Positions 47,710-61,039 are shown, counted from the first letter of the stretch. The stretch: 64,000 bases of DNA from Chanos chanos (GCF_902362185.1 NC_044503.1:13300457-13364456), one strand, 5' to 3'. Made by a program: numbers and translations. Notes: generated by a model not told the origin, from the sequence alone.

Positions 47710-48918
47710 AATTCTGGCAGTCATGTACTGTTAGCCAGTGGCACTAGAAAGGAAATCTACTGTGTGTAACGTCATCACTCTCACACGACAGTGATGAACA
47801 GAGCTGTGTTACTGAGGTTAAGCTGTTCTCACACGCACACACACACACACACACTCACGCGCACACTCTCACTAACTACAGCGTGTGCCTCTGACTGACG
47901 TGTTGCGTGTGCGTGCTGTCATGAGAAATGCATGGGTGAGGTGGTGTGGGTGGGCGCCTGTGCAGACGTATGCGAGGGAGGGTGGAGAGAGGAAGGGTTT
48001 TCCCATGCCTTCTCTGGACAGCCGTCGCCTAGCAACCCAGGATTAGGTCTGAAGGAGGCTGGCAGTGAGAAGGCAGAGGAGAGGGGTAGGAGGGCCTGGA
48101 GAGAAGCCCGTTTGTCTGGCTGGCTTCTCTCCTGTAGGAGGAGTGCACCACAGAGCCCATTGTGTCTTTATTTATTTAATTGTTTTGGGGTTTTTTGTCC
48201 TCCCTCACAATACTGACATTACAAAAGGCAGTAGTCTAAACCGCCTTAAGACACAGTGTATGTTATTATATTTTGTTCACACTGCAGTATTGTCATGGTA
48301 GAATCCAATCAGATGTCTGTAGTTGAAGCATGACTTTTCTAAAAGACAGTTTACACAGTGCCAGCTCGCAGGCTGCACGCATGGACGTTGTGTTTTAAGT
48401 CATTCACTCGGTTTAGCTATTAAACCCCCTCTTCAATCACATTTTACACATTTTATAATACACACTTGCTAATAAATGTAGGTAATCATGTTCATGGACT
48501 CGTTAAAAACTTTTCTCAATCCCTCTAAGCCTGTAGTGTAGGGGGACTTAAGTAGTGGAGTGCATACCAAACTTATTTTAGAGCTTGCATCTGTAAGCAC
48601 CTAACCACAAATGAGGCCAGTATACGTGTAAACTGAAACACAGCCTTTCTGCCCAGACTGCTGGGTCTGGAAGTAAACACTTGAAATTAACCAACTGAAC
48701 TTCAGTTGCTTGTCCTTGTATGGTGAAGTGTGCATGGTATTTTCTACCTGTCTCTAATAACGTCGTGGGAGGGCAGAAATGAAGGCTGTGTTTAGGCCTA
48801 CGTTAAATGTATGCTTGTGAGGTGGTGCCAGGAGCAGCCTTATTCTGACGGTTGCACATTACAGGCTGTACGCAATCAGTATTAGAGCAAAATGCTTTGG
48901 TCTGAAGTGTGTGTGTCT

Positions 48919-48977
<59 letters not shown>

Positions 48978-48990
48978 TATGTGTGTATGT

Positions 48991-49061
<71 letters not shown>

Positions 49062-49577
49062 TTTCGTTTTGAGATTTTTCCCATGTCTCACATCCTTTAT
49101 TCCATGTACATAACAGACACTGTTGTCCATAGTTTCTTCCACAAGCGTATTTAAACATTGATAATACACAGATAGCACAGCAGTGGCACTGTTCTCCTGA
49201 CATTCTCTCTCGCCACTATGAAAGCTTAGATCCCAGATCCCCCTCAGTGCTGTAACTAAGGTGTCACCTATTGTTCATAGAGACAGGACACTCCTGTAAG
49301 TAACAAGATGTCCCTTGAGCATTGTGAGAGAGAGCTGAATTACAAAGCACTGATTCTGTGATGCAGCTACTGTCAGGCCGATTCCTGATGTTTCATGGGC
49401 CTATCAAACCCCTATGAATGTAGGGAACCATTTTACATTTCAAGCACGGTCAGTATAATTCGTCATGAGACTGTGTATTTGTTTGTTTTTTTTCTTTTTT
49501 TTATACTCCTCTTTACTGGAATATGCCATATGATCCCTATTTCCTCATATATGCCCTTGTGTACCTTTGGTCTCCCT

Positions 49578-49608
<31 letters not shown>

Positions 49609-52600
49609 AATCTGCCTCATCTGGACAGGAAGCATTCCGCACATTCTGTAACTCCCCCAAGAAGTTGTTTAGCCAGAGCTAAACTGTCGTCAGTAATGTT
49701 CCTTTGAGACCACCGCTGGTCTGTCCACTGAGCACTAGCGCTGATCATTCAGACAGTCTTTATGGAGAGACAGGGAGCGTGTTCAGACTTCTTACTCCAG
49801 TGACAATAAGCATGCTTGGATTGCTCAGCTCTCACATGCAGGTTTGATCTTGCTCACAGAACCATATCCCTGGAAATTGCACAATTGAAGATCTTAGTCT
49901 TGATTTTGGGATGGAGGGGGGCGGGGGGATGGGGGGGGGGCGGGGGTGTAGCGAAATGGTTTTTGCTCTCTTGAGGAAACCCTTTAATAAACCACGAAAA
50001 CCCAGCAGCTGTATTTGGCTTCTGATGCCCTGACAAAGACCTCTTGACCTTGGAAAACCTTTCTAAGACTTGCAAAAACACTGCGGTCTAGAGATGTGCA
50101 TTTCTTTGTGTTTTTTTTCTTTTCTTAAAACACGTATTTTAGGATGCAACAAAGGTCCCGATGAAGCTCGTATCAGCAGTTAAATACGATGACTCAAAAC
50201 TTCCACAGTACATGCAGTCGTATTTCTACAGGAAGGACCAAGCCACTTCTTCTAACCCAGAGGGAAGTGCTGATTGCTCCAGCTTCCTCAATCATACTCC
50301 CATGACTCAGTGTTGGTGCTGAGACTTGACTTATATGGACAAACTGGAGCTTTGACTTCATAACCTGTTCCTCATATTACACTGGGTGAAAAATCCCCTG
50401 TTACACAGTAAGAAAATAAATGGCATAAATGTTCTGAAGTAAAAAGAGCGGCGTAAACAATAAAGGAAAGAGAAAGTCTTGTCGTCCTTTTGCCCAGTGG
50501 ACCAAAGAACAAGTCTTGAAGAGAAAAGCACTGATTATTTACAGACTTCAGCGAGAAAATGACGATTGGTTATAGACAGGTTCTCCTCCGGAGTTTGACA
50601 CTGTTAATAAAACCTTCCTACGCAAGGTGTGTCTGTAATCTCAAGCAAAGCCAATCAAAGCTGAGAGTGAAGCTTCATTAGTGGATGTTCACCCTGTGAG
50701 AAGGGACCACAGCTTTAGAAGACTCACCTCTAGGATGGAAGGTCCTCAGAAACTTGCTTCACACACTTAAGCAAAGCGATGTGCAACATTTCCTACTTAA
50801 CATGGCCATACAGACAGAAACTGACAGTTACATGCCTGGAATGCTGGGGAGGAGGGGGGGGGGTGGTTGATTGGGAAAACAGGTGCTTTCCACTGATTTA
50901 AGTCATCTTCTTTTTCCATGGCCAGAGTAAGTAGCTTTATCTTAATTTGGGCAGTTATTGAGGTAGACATATTATAACCTCAGTGCAGAAGTAATTTCTT
51001 GGAGGACTACTACATCACTTGTGTGTTCACCCAAACACTGAGCTGATTTTCCCGACAAGGATTAGACTGTGACTAGTCCTGGACTGAATTCCAGTTGTGT
51101 ATTTGGGAACCAGCCCAAGATTTCACATTACACAGCAGATTAAAAGATTCTTCTCTTGCACTTCTTTAAGATAAACATGAGAGCCCGCCCACAGCTGTCG
51201 CTGAAGCGCGTCACTGTGATCACCAGTTAAAGGAGTAATCCTCTTTCTTTCAAGCCCACGACACCGTCGTGATCAGAATGGCACACACCTAAAGACCCCC
51301 CCGCCGCCCCACCCTGCACCTTCCCAGCAACGTGACTCAGCCTCTCACTGCATTTTTAATAGTCTTCTGCTTTGATCCGGAGAAACTCGTGATCACAAGC
51401 GCCTCAGACCCGGTTCATTAGATGAGAGACAGTGGCCTGCGATATCGAGTTCAGCGGAGATGGAGGTTAATTAGGAGGAAAATACGGTGCTTGAAACAAA
51501 CACGCGCCTTTTCGAGTCAAGAATGAGAGATGTGAAGTACTGTGCTGTGGAGGGTTAATTAAAGGTGATGAACCCGGTGTGTGTGTCTGCGAGTCAGCAG
51601 GGGGGCGTCTTTTGTCGTGAGACATTAATACCAGCACCAGCTGTGAGGGCAGATGGACACACAGAGTCTATATTAATGAGGAGAGTGCACAGTGGGACTG
51701 TCATACAGATCTGACAAGGGAAAGAAAGAAACATCCCTTTGCTATGAACACATCACTGTGTAGCAGCCAATGCAGTGAATGTATGCCAGCAACCCACCAC
51801 TGCACACGACAGTAGGACAGGAAGAACATGTTACGAACGCAAGCTGTATCTGGAAAGTTTTGTTGACAAAGAATTGGTGCGATATTAGATAAGTTTGACT
51901 AGGTTCGTGGGTGGTAAAACATGGTTGAGCTGTCAAAGGAAGTTCTGGTATCCCCTCACCTGATTTAAGGCCCAGTCGTACACTTTTCACAGCTAATTTA
52001 CAGCTGCACATTTATAGCTCAGGGCTGTAGTTTATAGCTCTGTCTCTAGCAATCTATAGAACTTTCTTTCCTCTTTCTTCTCTTATTTGTTCTACTTTCC
52101 TCATGTTTTTTTTCTTTTCTCATTTCCATTCCATCATTTCTCACTCTTTATTTGTGCAGTTCTCTCCTTGGCCTTTGACATGTCTTTAAGCTCTCATCAT
52201 CTGTCTGTCACTGGAGAGTTTGAAACTTCCACACACTGAGTACAGTCGGCTGCTGCACGACATTTACAGAATGTGTTTATAAGACCAAACACACATGCGC
52301 GCACGCACACACACTTGGCCTCAGACACACCTGAGGTTCTCATTCCTCACCATGCCGTTCTCATCTTCTCTCCTCATGGGAGAGTTTGAACATGTGACAA
52401 CAAAAACATGCTTGAAATAAAGAAGACGTCTAGCATTGGACGGGGGTGAAATCACCATATGAATAGACACATCCATGGGACAATGAGACTGGTTAGGTAT
52501 TCCGGTCATGCTCTTGATCGTGTTCAGAATGTCCTTGTTTGTTGAACTTTGTCACCAAACAGTCTGACACTTTGTGGACCAGTGTAGAGGAACAGTGCAA

Positions 52601-54091
52601 GTGAACAGTCCCATGGTCAGAACAGATTAAAAAAAAAAAGTGTACGAGTGTATTTTGTGGTGGGGAGAGAGAGAGAGAGTTTTTCTAAGAACTCTCACCT
52701 TTGCGATCTCAGCTTTAAAAATAAGGCCTTGTAGTCATGGCAACCCTTACTTGGGGGAGTGAGTGGGCGGATGTATGCGTCGAGGACGCGGTTTCAGACA
52801 TAATGACCCAGAGAGAGAACAGGAAGTGACTTCTTTAACTGGAGTGTCTCCTCATTCACTGCAGTCCACTGCACATTCGCACACACATGCAGACACACCC
52901 AGGACGTATGTGTGCGGCTCAGCCATCAACATTTCCACACAGATAAACAACACTGCGTCTGCCACGGCCTCTCTCTCTTTCTCTCTTCTTTTCTTCCTCT
53001 CCTTTCTCTCTCTCCTTTCCTTCTTCCATTGTACTCTTAGAAGAATCCATTAACTGAGACCAATCAGCCACAGACATCAGTCAACAAGAGAGGAGAGGAA
53101 AACCAGAGCAGAAGAGGTTGAGTATGCCTGCACTGTACCTGCTGTGTTGCAGTGTTGATAAAGCAGTCATTCTGCCTCTTCATGAATATCTGCAACTGTT
53201 ACGGATGTGGGAAGAAAAGTTTAAAATAAGTCTGATATGTTCTCATATTCATACACATACTCTGGTGAGTCATACATTTACAGGAAGACCAGGCTTGCTG
53301 CTGGTACTGCTCAAAGAGACCTCTTCACACAGAGTGTACTCAAAGCTCCTAAAGACTCTCACAGCTCTGCCAAGATGATTCAGTAACACATTCTTGGCGA
53401 TTCCAGAGTTTTCTTCACCTTGTTCACTTCAATGAGTATCAGTCCGGTGAATTTGAAAGGCTGTTTTTCAGACAAGGTGTAATTGAGGTGTCTGCCTAAT
53501 TAGTACTTTGGGCAGTGAGATGAGACTGGGCATGTCTAAAGACAGATGGGATGTAAGAGAGGAGAGGACATGGGGTCAGATTCTCACCCTTTAAAACGGC
53601 AGTGTTTGATATTGTCCAGTTAAAAAGGCTGTTGTTGATAATTCCTTTTTTCCAACAGATTGTTTTGTTTAAAGATTGCATAATAGTGTTTATTGAACGA
53701 TTGTAACTCAAAGGTTCAATTTGTAAGTGTCCCTTGAACTCTATGTGTTTTACCACTGCCCTCTGGTGGTCATAGGTGGTAAACATTTGCCTCTGAAGCG
53801 CTGATGCACAGACCCTTATTTTTTCTCTCTTGTTTAAAGATGCAAAGGTGTGCTTTTTCCACAGATCTCCTCTTTGTGATTGGAAATTAGTCAGTGGTTT
53901 TTTATGAAGCTGGTGTTTGGTAGTGTCTTGTCACATAAAACGGAAGAAATAAGACTGAATTCAGTCGAATTATGGTGTTGATAGCCATACAAACAGTGAA
54001 AAAACAGAAGTCCATCTGTTCTTGTGAAATATGTATTCATTTGTTTTCTCTCATAAGTCAAAATCCTTGTCTGAGATACTACAACATGGAC

Positions 54092-54128
<37 letters not shown>

Positions 54129-55356
54129 GTGCAGGTACGACTCTGAGAAGGACAACTTCATTGACCTGTCAGAGCTCAAACTGATGATGGAGAAGCTTGG
54201 GGCTCCACAGACTCACTTAGGTCTGAAGAACATGATCAAAGAGGTGGACGAAGACTTAGATGGCAAACTCAGCTTCAGAGAGGTGAGGAGAAAAGGGCCA
54301 ATGTTAGTGTGGACGTATGTGAACCGTACAGCAAACAGCACTTTGCTACAAATGTACTTAGCTTTATCTCAACATCTTCTTAAGCTGTAAATAAGCAAAT
54401 TGTGAAGATTGCAGTGGCACAGAGCTGCTGACTCTCTCAGATGAACAGGGTAACAATCTGTCCAGAAACTAATTGCAGTTTTAAAAGGAGAACCTTCGGC
54501 ATAGAACCGGATCCTCTTCATCGCTTGACACACTGGTCCTGGATCAGTGCTTTTGTTCTTACTCGCTGATTTAACGGAGTCTTGTCTGTGCCCAGTTCCT
54601 GCTGATCTTCAGGAAGGCGGCGGCTGGCGAGCTGGCAGAGGACAGTGGACTCCACGTCCTGGCCCAGCTCTCAGAGATCGACGTGTCCACAGAGGGAGTG
54701 AAAGGAGCAAAGTCATTTTTCGAAGCCAAAGTACGTCCTCATTTGCCCCATGCACACACGCCATATGCCTCTTTCTGATCAAACACTGGTCTATTATGAA
54801 TAAATATCGTCTAGTGAACAATAATAGCTCATTTTTTTATTAGTTAAAGAAGCACCCGTCCCCTCACTTTCACTGATGCTGTTTCTGAATCCAGCTTTCA
54901 GACCAGACTCATTTTACTCACTATCTGAAGTATTTAGCTCATGAGGTTTCAAATTTCAACTGTATTTGCATTATACCATGTCACACAAGGATATTCAAAG
55001 GATATTCACTAACCTGTAAATGCACAACACGAAACAGCTCAAATACTACTTAAAAAGGGGCTGCCATGGTGTAAAACAAGACAGTGCAAGTAGAGAGAGA
55101 TTGTCTACTATGCAAATTAATCCATACAAAATTACCAGAATTGCAGTGAGAATGCATTTCACACAGCAGTACAAAAGACCACAAAAACCAGACTTGAATT
55201 TTTTTTTCTTTGTTGAACTGACAGGTACAAGCAATCAACACGGCAAACCGCTTTGAGGCAGAGATCCGGCAGGAGCAGGAGGAGAAGAAGAAACAGGCAG
55301 AGGAGAAGAAACAGAGACAAGCCGCCTTCAAGGAGCTGAAGTCTGCCTTCAAATGA
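39836..55356 (+). CDS. efhd2: EFHD2 (swiprosin-1): EF-hand domain-containing protein D2
   Basis: Four coding exons: 39836-40119, 54135-54282, 54596-54730 and 55225-55356; 232 aa (human 240). Order: variable N-terminus starting MATDELSSKLNRRLKIEEG, the conserved ELGAKLMRRGELNEGVGE, FNPYTEFKEFSRKQIKDMEK, EF-hand 1 (loop DSEKDNFIDLSE), EF-hand 2 (loop DEDLDGKLSFRE), FFEAKVQAINTANRFEAEIR, then a Glu/Lys-rich coiled coil to FKELKSAFK. Each block matches human EFHD2. Known: it is a Ca2+-regulated actin-binding protein in lymphocytes and brain that bundles actin and modulates cofilin access and NF-kB signalling. Intron 1 is 14 kb. The start is the first ATG of the conserved N-terminus. EF-hand 1 has Asn where loop position 6 is normally Gly. 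Confidence 0.97.
41801..41856. repeat. (CT)n microsatellite in EFHD2 intron 1
   Basis: A nearly pure CT tract of about 56 bp. Confidence 0.9.
48909..49062. repeat. Compound (GT)n/(GTAT)n microsatellite, about 154 bp
   Basis: GT dinucleotides with a central block of GTATGTGT repeats. It is the longest simple repeat in the window. Confidence 0.95.
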
Positions 55357-55467
55357 TCACCTGCCTAAGCCTCCCCCCGCCCGGCGGTCCACCCTCCTCT
55401 GTCTGTCTGTCCATCTGTCTGTCTGTCTTACTGTCTGTCTGCTTGTCTGTACCTCCCTGTTTGGCCA

Positions 55468-55473
55468 AATAAA
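55468..55473 (+). terminator. Proximal polyadenylation signal of EFHD2
   Basis: AATAAA lies 112 nt after the stop codon, beyond a GTCT-rich stretch. Later signals exist (for example near 57663-57692 and 58742), so a longer 3' untranslated region is possible. Confidence 0.5.
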
Positions 55474-58400
55474 AAGCACATAGACAGAAGGTTTTATGCA
55501 GAAATGTAAAGGGTCTCTGAAGTTCAGGTTACCATTCCTCCAAGACGCATTAACGCATCTAAGATCCGTATCAATTGGAATTGAACTCATGATAATCTCA
55601 AACTACATGAATTATGAACGATGGCCTCTCTGTCAGACTGAATTAGAATACAAAAGCCTGTATGTTTATACACCGATGTTTGTACAGTGGGTTGGATATG
55701 TACCAGTTTGTTCTTTTTTGTAGTACTGTTGTATGTCACCTGTGAAAGGAGAGCTGTTGTTTCCAGTGGTTCTTTATTGTTGTCATCAAATTTAACTTGA
55801 ATGCCTTGTCTGTTTTAGCTCACTGTAATTTTGTCATGTTGCATCGATACTTGGGGTGAATTAAACTTTAAATGTACCGCTCTTAAGAAAAAATATAGCA
55901 TTTTGAATTACTGTGTTTTAGTAATGTGAATTAATAGTGGCATTTGGAATTAGGTTATATCCAATCCATTGTATTGACATTGGTGACCTTGTGCAAAGTA
56001 TATCTTATTCCGTAACCTGGAAATACTTTTTGGACAAATCAGAGTTTTTTTTTTTCATATCCTTACCAACTACTTTACCATCTCTGATAACTATGAGTGA
56101 AAATGTATTTGTGCATGTTTAACTCAGATCCCATGTACCCATGGATGGCTCCAAAATCTTCAGTGCTTAAAAGATCCTGATCTGTTTTTCTTTACTGTGT
56201 GTTGGAGGGCAGGAATGGGAGTTGTTGTTTTTTTTTGGGGGGGGGGGTTTGCATGTGTGGTGGTGATGGTAGTGGTTATTTGGAACCGTGTGCATTTGTG
56301 GTTTGTGTTTTTTTTTTTTTCCCGCATGTTCACTGTGAAGTCCTGACAATCTTTTCCCAGAAAGATTTCCCTTAGCCTAATGATACTCTGACCTTCACCC
56401 TGTCCTGTCAGCTGCACACCCTCTCTCAGACGTCTGGACTCAAAGCAGATGTCTTTCCCAGTCACCACAGAATCTGTGAAGTCTTAGCATTGTCCTCTAT
56501 GGATGCATACAACAGCAAAATTATAATTGACTCAAATTGTATGAAAAATTTTTTCTCCCTTCTCTTCAGCTGCTAACAGCGTTAAACACGTAATGACAAG
56601 TTCATGGTCATGTTCATGTGACGATGACATGATCTGCAGCGAAAGTGTTTTGATTGCACATTTACAGCTGCAGCAAATGAAATTAACTATACTATCTCCA
56701 AATTTACTGTCTGGTACTGGACTTGCTAACATAAATGTCAGTACTGGTCATAACATCGGTCTTGGTTTTGATAGAGGTGTGTCCATAGCGTAGTGTGTTT
56801 GGACAGGATGACCAGACCACAGAGCACATTTTGACTCCAGAGGAACTTGCTGCTCTGCCACCGCAACTTGAAACTCAGTTCTTCCTCTTGTCTGTCTATT
56901 CTGTGACTGTCAGATGTCTGTTTGATGGGTGGGAAGGTACAGGGGCTGGTCTGGGGTCAGAGATTTAAATGTAACCTGATCAGTTCTATTGCATGAGCTC
57001 CCCATGCTTGCTGCCAGTGTGTGCAACCTCCTCAGTGACTGGACTCCAAGCATCTGGAGATGTGCAGTGCTTTTAAATGTAAACACTGAGACTAAGCAGA
57101 AACCCTGCATGCACTGATTATCAATGACTCTCAGCAAAGAACCTCCGGCTGTGCAATAGCTGAGCATGAGAAAGAGAAATGCAATCAATTTGGGCACCTT
57201 TCGTCAAACCATATCAGACATTACCCTTGGCTTGCTAAGCATGCATGGATAATTAAAAAGAATAATTTTTTGTGTTGTAATATTTTGACAATATGTAATT
57301 GGTAACGCAGAACATACTGAAAGTAAATTCTGGTGCAAAAACAGCTGATGTAAATTTGGTCAAAGAGTGATAGTTGTTCATATCCAGTTAGATTTGCAGT
57401 TTATCTCAGTTATCAAAATATTAATATATTGTAAATGTCTTTCTCTAAAGTAGCACATCAGAATGTGTTTGGGTATCAGAAATGAGGGAAGTGTCTTTTG
57501 AGTACTGCTCTATAAATGAACCATGCATTGGTCTCTGGGCTTCCTGCTTAAAAAAATAATTACAAAGCCAAGGACTGTGTTGAATTTCTCTTTTAACATG
57601 ACACAGCTGACAACTGGCAGCAAGCAATGGCACAAAAAACTCTGAGAGGTTATGTATCCAGAATAAAATATTTTTTCATGAAAATAAATAAAATACTTTT
57701 AGTTTTGTATGGTGAGGGGTACTGTGATAAAATGACATTCTTTTTATTTTCTTCAAAAATTGATGTTGATGTCCACAAGCTTGTCTCCTGGGAAAAAAAA
57801 TAGCAGTGGATATTGTATACTCCTTATATTTGCTAGAGAATAGTGTATATGTGGTTGACAGATAGTACTGTTTTTATTTGTAACGTGGAGACAATTTTGT
57901 GGACAGTTGCTATGCATCGCATTGTATAAATTTTAAAACAGCTTCTCTTCAGTTTTTATTAAGTCACTAACTACCTGTTACCATGGTATGTGAAAAGGCA
58001 AACAAACATGTGTCTCTTTTCTCTCTCTTTATTTTATTCCCCAGCTGTTCTTTTCAGAACAACATTCCACAGCGTATTGGTCCATTTTGTAATGAACAGT
58101 TATTCATGGAGAACATATGCTTGAGATTAATGATTGGTCAGATGAGAGAAAAAGAAGAGTGACAGATGACTAAATCAGTCAGAAACACCTCTCCCTTTAG
58201 CCAGATCCTTTCTGACATTCCATGCTGTATTAATAGTCCTCTACAGGTAATTATTTTTTTCCATTAAGACGTTGTGCCAAATGTTTTAGCTACATTCAGA
58301 TATGTTTCTTATATCTAGATCTACATTGTACTCACTGAGACTAATCCAGTAGTCATTTTCAATGACCAACAGAAGTCATTACTAAGAGTGCTAAAGATGC

Positions 58401-59100
58401 TTCATATGTAGTGAATGTAGTGAAGTGGAATATGTACAATGCTCAGGACACACATGATGAATATAATCTTCTGAATGATGTGAGTAGAGGAAGAAGGGAC
58501 AACTGACTGAGATTAAAAAGGTCGTTTAGTTTTAGTCACTCAAATGTTCCTTGACATCCATACTTTATTCCAAGAATTCCTGCTTCTGTACTCATTACAT
58601 TAAATCACTATCATTGTCAAAGTCAACTGAAACAGATGTATTTGGTATTCTTTTCCTGTAGGCTTACAGTATACATCAGTGGCAAGTCAATATACATGTA
58701 TTTTTGATTTTCTTACTAAAATGGATAATTATTCTTGTGGCAATAAAATACATTTAATTTGAAATTTTGTTTGGTTTCGTTTTTTCTTTCTCCTGTAATA
58801 TTTTTGAAAAGAGGCTGAATAGAAATACTAAATTAAATTGTTATAACGGCGCTGAACACCTCAAAACTAACGTCAGATATAAAGTGAAGCAGACTGCAGG
58901 CCTCTCAAGCTTAATAAATGGAAAGCAGTGAGAGGTTAACAATCTCAAAATATAATTATGGTGTGTACCAGGATCATACTGATTAGATTTGTTTGATTAT
59001 CGTTGCAAAGAGACAGAGCAGGTTCAGATCCCTAGGGTCAATCCGCGCTGATCATATGGACCGGAACAGTCATGTCTTGCAGTGCAGTGTTTTCTCCGGC
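55474..59100 (+). other. EFHD2 3' flank and intergenic region to TAF10
   Basis: AT-rich, with several AATAAA motifs that may serve longer EFHD2 transcripts and poly(T)/poly(G) runs near 56225-56330. No coding sequence, RNA gene or bounded repeat was recognised. Confidence 0.5.
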
Positions 59101-59129
59101 ACCTGTATAGTTACACGCGGAAGTATAGA

Positions 59130-59142
59130 TCACGTGACGTCC
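59130..59142 (+). promoter_or_regulatory. TAF10 promoter element: E-box/CRE composite
   Basis: TCACGTGACGTCC joins a CACGTG E-box with a TGACGT CRE-like half site, about 235 nt before the TAF10 ATG. There is no TATA box nearby, which fits a housekeeping promoter. USF and ATF/CREB are the known binders of such sites; their use here is inferred. Confidence 0.45.
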
Positions 59143-59367
59143 GCTATCATTGTTTGGAAGGAAGTCGCTCTACGAGATATTCCAGAATCAGAAATATTTG
59201 TTTGAAGCAATTGGATAGATAAACGCGAAATCTTGCAGTACGTCGATTAAATAATGCATTATACTTGGTTGAAGATTGTTATTGTATGTGTTGTTCGGAT
59301 GATTCTGTTAACTAACGAGATATTTATTTGCAGGCTGAGCACGGGCTAGCTAACATAGCTAGCAAAC

Positions 59368-60838
59368 ATGAATGTCGACACTCCACTGCCAGTCACAACT
59401 GGTGGAACAGCGTTAAATTCATCAACATCAAGCAGCACCAGTAACTGCATTACAAACAGCAATTCTACAACCAACGTCAGTAGTATTCCCTCTGTCGGGA
59501 GCAGCAATGGTAAGCAACAGACTCATGCTAGCCGATGAAACTCCCTCTCATGCAAGCTACGATGTAGCTTCGAGTGAAAACCACTGTTTAAATCTTAAAA
59601 ACTCTTCGGTACAGGTTTGATCGTATAGCACATGTGGTTTATAGTAATCATGCGTTTATATATGAACAAGGTTTTATGCTTTGACATGCTTTATGTTTTA
59701 TTTCTTGAAATGTTCGTCATATTTTGAAGATGTAATGATTGACGATTATGATGCCTGTTTGTTTCACTGGAAATGTTAGTGTATCGTCTAATTTGGCTAC
59801 AAAATCCTGTTATTTCTGTCACAGTCCCAACCTCAGCTGCCATGGCGACGCCAACATCTGACTCCTCAGTCTCTAATGGAGTTTATGTGCCCACTGGAAT
59901 AGCCAATGGCGACGTGAAACCTGTCCTGTCCACCACACCGTTGGCTGACTTTCTGATGCAGCTGGAAGATTACACACCCACAGTGCGTTAAACGTTGTGT
60001 TATAATGTGTTTGCTCATCCAATTTACTCAAAATGTTTCTTAGTGAACGCAGATTGTTTCCCTTGTTTCTTCCTCAGATCCCCGATGCAGTCACAGGCTA
60101 TTACTTAAATCGAGCTGGATTTGAAGCCTCAGATCCAAGAATGTAAGTCATTCTTTGCATTTTTTTTAAATTTAAGGATGAGATTTTTTTGGTTATTCCT
60201 CATTTATTCTTTGTGCACTGTGACTATCTTAAAAATACCACCAGCCTGGTCTTCAATAGTATGTCACAGACTAAAACAGTCTCTATGCCAGTCTTGGTAA
60301 ATTGAGGTGACTGTATTTCTGTCTGTAATTCTTGGTGTTTTTGTCTAAGCACCGAAAAAAAGTAATTGGGATGAAAGCTTAAAATTTTTTCTGGACCTTA
60401 AATGTTTTTTTTCTCCTTGTTTGAGCAGTATTCGGCTCATCTCCCTGGCGGCACAGAAGTTCATTTCAGATATTGCAAATGACGCCTTGCAGCATTGTAA
60501 AATGAAGGGAACAGCATCTGGGAGCTCAAGAAATAAGACCAAGGTTAGTTTTCATCATGTCATACTACTATTAAAACAGAAAATATTCACTGAAATTCCG
60601 TTAACCCATGGAAAACTTAGCGTTTTACCAAGGTCAAATCATAAAACTGAATTATTAAAAGCAAATACCATGCTTTTTTTTTTTTTATTTATGTGCAAAC
60701 TTCCAAAATATGTGTTCATGCCCAATATTCTCTCAACTCCAAATCCAGGACAAGAAATACACACTGACGATGGAAGATCTGACACCAGCCTTAGCAGAGT
60801 ATGGCATCAATGTAAAGAAACCCCATTACTTTACATGA
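59368..60838 (+). CDS. taf10: TAF10: TFIID/SAGA subunit 10
   Basis: Five coding exons: 59368-59509, 59825-59982, 60078-60142, 60429-60543 and 60749-60838; 189 aa. The first 75 residues are a Ser/Thr/Asn-rich low-complexity tail, shorter than the Ala/Gly-rich tail of human TAF10. The remainder is nearly identical to human: [20 protein letters not shown], the histone-fold region [79 protein letters not shown], and the end [13 protein letters not shown]. Known: TAF10 pairs with TAF3 or TAF8 in TFIID and with SUPT7L in SAGA, acting in the nucleus in RNA polymerase II initiation. All exon joins are in frame. The start ATG is the first in exon 1 and opens a frame with no competing upstream ATG close by. 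Confidence 0.97.
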
Positions 60839-61013
60839 GGACCTGGCTTTGATTGAACTAAACTGCTTTAAACATCATGAAGTTCCTGCTAATCACATCT
60901 TAGACCCCAAACATGCCCTTGGTTTTTCAATAGAAATGTCATCTATCCATTAGGATTTTTTTGCATGCATTTAATTGTTTTGATCATAATTTTTGTTATA
61001 TTTTATTGACATA

Positions 61014-61019
61014 AATAAA
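61014..61019 (+). terminator. Polyadenylation signal of TAF10
   Basis: AATAAA lies 176 nt after the TAF10 stop codon in AT-rich sequence. Confidence 0.65.
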
Positions 61020-61039
61020 AATGCTTTAAAATGAAAAAT

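Larger units (their letters stand above)
40120..54134 (+). other. EFHD2 intron 1 (14 kb)
   Basis: No exon, RNA gene or complete transposon was recognised. It contains a CT microsatellite at 41801-41856, GT tracts at 47679-47706 and 48909-49062, and G-rich runs near 49915-49945. A stretch near 51340-51480 is of balanced composition, free of simple repeats and includes GGTTAATTAGG; it could be a conserved regulatory element but this cannot be tested here. Confidence 0.5.

Noticed and set aside
48803-49203. Several long open frames over the GT repeat
   Set aside because: They are dinucleotide-repeat translations (His-Thr or Cys-Val runs) with no coding features.
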